NCBI RefSeq assembly: GCF_002368295.1
Contig: NZ_AP018248.1
Coordinates: 3,651,475 to 3,715,474 of the forward strand
Length of the DNA: 64,000 nucleotides
DNA from: Tolypothrix tenuis PCC 7101
Lineage (GTDB): Bacteria > Cyanobacteriota > Cyanobacteriia > Cyanobacteriales > Nostocaceae
Reading direction: 5' to 3'
The position numbers and the translations under genes are program-made. Within the stretch, counting starts at the first letter, position 1. Each line of letters opens with the position of its first letter. The notes beneath the pieces are model-generated. The model ran no database searches. It saw only the letters and a list, made by a program, of their open reading frames with translations, and was not told the DNA's origin. Shown here piece by piece: positions 62,098 to 64,000 of this stretch.

Positions 62098-62300
62098 CAG
62101 TGTTGTACAAATCCCTCGCGCCCTCATCCCCTATACCCCTTCTCCCGCAGGAGAAGGGGAACTAAATCTCTTACTCCCCTCTCCTGGCGGGAGAGGGGCT
62201 GGGGGTGAGGGCGAAACCTTGCAACTAAGCGGGTTTCACGTTAAGTTGACACCAATGGTACAACACGCGCCGTATATAGCTTTTAGCTGAAGTTGACACA
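62098..62300. repeat. Uninterrupted copy of the TGGTGTCAACTTAA-type repeat
   Basis: CCCTCATCCCCTATACCCC..CTCCTGGCGGGAGAGGGGCTGG..AAGCGGGTTTCACGTTAAGTTGACACCA matches the arms of the 18390-18800 element in opposite orientation, without the 219-bp insertion. A second AAGTTGACAC half-site lies at about 62289. Confidence 0.7.
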
Positions 62301-62320
62301 TCTGGGGAGTATCGCAATAT

Positions 62321-62353
62321 TCAAAATGACCCAGCTTTCTGGAAAACTGGGTC
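62321..62353 (-). terminator. Terminator of the adhesin gene
   Basis: GACCCAG and CTGGGTC arms with additional A/T pairing, followed on the minus strand by ATTTTGAATATT, 13 bases after the stop. Confidence 0.7.
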
Positions 62354-62365
62354 TTGGTTGGAGGT

Positions 62366-64000
62366 TTACACAAGGATGAAATCGGTGAGGTCAATTAGGT
62401 TGACGGTGATGCCATTGAGATAGGCGAGGACTTCATTGCCCTTGCTAATCCTGACCCGGGTGCCATCCTGTAAAATCGTCAATTGGGCAAAGGCAAGACC
62501 CCCTGTTAAGCCAATCTTGTCTACGCCATTCTGGAAATCGGTTATGGTATCGGTGCCTTCCTCTGTTGCCAGAATAAAGGTATCATTGCCAAGATTGCCG
62601 GTGAGGGTATCGTTGCCGAGTCCGCCGCGCAGTCGATCGTCGCCATTGTCGCCGAACAAGACATCATCGCCTGCATTGCCGAACAGGATATCATTGCCGT
62701 TACCACCCCGGATGGTATCGTTGCCCGCTGCACCTTGAATTGTATCGATGCCGTTGCCACCGTTGAGTACCAAACCAAAGTTAATCGTTAAGATGTTGGG
62801 GGTGGGGTCAGTATCAACACCACCGTTGGCAGTACCGCCAGTATCCTGCACGCGGAAGGTGAAGCTGGCAGGGTTGGGAGGTGTTGCGGGTGGGGTGGAG
62901 AAGGTGGGGGCGAGGTATTGCAACTTGTTAGCCGTGATATCGGCGACAGCAATCGATTGATTGAGGGTGACATTGACACCATTGAGGGTGAGTCGCCCGG
63001 TTGTGGGTAAGGAACTGATGATTACGGCTTGCAACGAGTTTGCAGGGGTATCGTTGGGGTCAGTGAAGCCGAAGTCAGCGACGGTGAAGGTGTAGCTGGT
63101 GCCTGTCGTGATGGTTTTATCCGTACCGGAGGGGGCATCATTCACCGGGGTGACATTGACGGTAAACGTATTGGGCGTTGCGTCAAGGTCAATGCCGCCA
63201 TTGGCAGTACCGCCGTTATCCTGCACCTGGAAAGTGAAGTTGGCATAGTTTGCCCCATTGGCATTCTCAGCGGGAGCGAATTTGAGTAGTCCGTTGGTGA
63301 TATCGGTGACGGAGATGAACTGTTCTGTGGTGACGGTAGTGCCATTGAGGGTCAGGCTGCCAGCACCGGAGAGTGTACTAATCTTCACCGCAAGTAGGGT
63401 ATTGGCAGGCGTATCGCTGGAGTCGCTGAAGCCAAAGTCCGCCGTGGTGAAAGTGTAAGCGGTATCTTCCAGGGTCGTCACGGTCTTGTCTGTTCCAGCA
63501 GGGGCATCATTCACCGGGGTGACATTGACAGTAAACGTATTGGGCGTTGCGTCAAGGTCAACACCTCCATTGTCAGTACCGCCGTTATCTTGCACTTGGA
63601 AGGTGAAGCTGTTGGAACTTGTGCTGTTGGCAGCTGGGGAGAATTTGAGCAGTCCGTTGGTGATATCGGTGACGGAGATGAACTGTTCTGCGGTGACGGC
63701 AGTGCCATTGAGAGTCAGGCTGCCAGCACCCGGGAGTGTACTAATCTTCACCGCAAGTAGGGTATTGGCAGGCGTATCGCTGGAGTCGCTGAAGCCAAAG
63801 TCAGCCGTGGTGAAGGTGTAAGCGGTATCTTCCAGGGTCGTCACGGTCTTGTCTGTCCCAGCGGGGGCATCATTCACGGATGTGACATTCAGGGTAAGGG
63901 TATTTGCTGTGGCATCAATATTAACGCCGCCGTTAGCAGTGCCGCCGTTATCCTGCACTTGGAAGGTAAAGCTGGCATAGTTTGTGCCATTGGTATTCTC
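62366..64000 (-). CDS. Large repeat adhesin with RTX C-terminus, partial
   Basis: The frame is open to the window edge, so at least 545 codons of the C-terminal part are seen. Four near-identical units of about 121 residues (each beginning near PAGTDKTVTTLEDTAYTFTT and containing FTFQVQDNGGT) form a cadherin/VCBS-like stalk; DNA spacing is 363 bp. Next come RTX nonapeptides (GGNGIDTIQGAAGNDTIRGG and GDDRLRGGLGND), which bind calcium, and a C-terminal DTITDFQNGVDKIGL domain used for type I secretion. Probably a cell-surface or secreted giant protein. The repeats make assembly of this end error-prone. Confidence 0.85.
   Translation of the reverse strand, partial: ENTNGTNYASFTFQVQDNGGTANGGVNIDATANTLTLNVTSVNDAPAGTDKTVTTLEDTAYTFTTADFGFSDSSDTPANTLLAVKISTLPGAGSLTLNGTAVTAEQFISVTDITNGLLKFSPAANSTSSNSFTFQVQDNGGTDNGGVDLDATPNTFTVNVTPVNDAPAGTDKTVTTLEDTAYTFTTADFGFSDSSDTPANTLLAVKISTLSGAGSLTLNGTTVTTEQFISVTDITNGLLKFAPAENANGANYANFTFQVQDNGGTANGGIDLDATPNTFTVNVTPVNDAPSGTDKTITTGTSYTFTVADFGFTDPNDTPANSLQAVIISSLPTTGRLTLNGVNVTLNQSIAVADITANKLQYLAPTFSTPPATPPNPASFTFRVQDTGGTANGGVDTDPTPNILTINFGLVLNGGNGIDTIQGAAGNDTIRGGNGNDILFGNAGDDVLFGDNGDDRLRGGLGNDTLTGNLGNDTFILATEEGTDTITDFQNGVDKIGLTGGLAFAQLTILQDGTRVRISKGNEVLAYLNGITVNLIDLTDFILV

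Overview
The window looks like chromosome of a filamentous, probably heterocyst-forming cyanobacterium of the Nostocales. Direct evidence: many HIP1 palindromes (GCGATCGC), a cyanobacterial NdhD, a CYP110-type P450, an XisH/XisI pair, DUF1802 and DUF4351 proteins, and at least ten short arrays built on a strict 7-bp period (the STRR-type heptamer repeats known from this group). No rRNA, phage module or CRISPR array was seen; there is one tRNA, tRNA-Arg(CCG).

Layout. 1-5.6 kb: the C-terminal part of an RND efflux pump, then hpnA and hpnH (hopanoid side-chain genes), a small membrane protein, a coiled-coil M23 peptidase and the tRNA. 6.1-18.3 kb is a defence-like island: a DUF4007 protein and a 1173-residue P-loop ATPase; then a Phd/VapC pair, a DUF4351 protein, XisI/XisH and a small ribbon-helix-helix regulator with a perfect palindromic operator; then a DndC/PAPS-reductase-like sulfurtransferase, a GIY-YIG nuclease-like protein, a DGQHR (DndB-like) protein, a 44-codon gene stump and a DndA/IscS-like cysteine desulfurase. 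This resembles DNA phosphorothioation or BREX-4-like systems, but DndD, DndE, PglZ, PglX and BrxL are not visible. 18.3-18.9 kb is a set of repeats nested inside one another. 18.9-31 kb: a U32 peptidase-family protein, a DUF5670 miniprotein, a decayed IS630 element abutting a truncated GH31 glucosidase, a TPR protein, gamma-glutamyltransferase, DUF1802 and an aldo/keto reductase.

31-44.9 kb: a lipoprotein, ndhD, a solitary helicase-HNH fusion, CYP110 divergent from a transketolase-like gene, a PD-(D/E)XK plus TOPRIM-like gene pair, a DUF4926/DUF6883 pair and small unknown genes. 45-54 kb: a secreted protein, a VanY-type peptidase divergent from an AEC carrier, a phosphoribosyltransferase, a GPH-type sugar carrier, and glcE-glcF (glycolate oxidation). 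54.6-64 kb: a tandem pair of sensor kinases, type II NADH dehydrogenase, a DUF104/PIN toxin-antitoxin pair, a small transaldolase, and the C-terminus of a giant repeat adhesin that runs off the window.

The best candidates for something undescribed are the DUF4007/ATPase plus sulfurtransferase/GIY-YIG/DGQHR/desulfurase locus, the helicase-HNH fusion, the nuclease/TOPRIM pair, and the repeat families (a 33-bp hairpin with compensatory arm changes, a 62-bp inverted repeat whose core is flipped between copies, and a four-layer nested repeat). Metabolic calls rest on motif recognition; assignments to defence are inference from domains and context.
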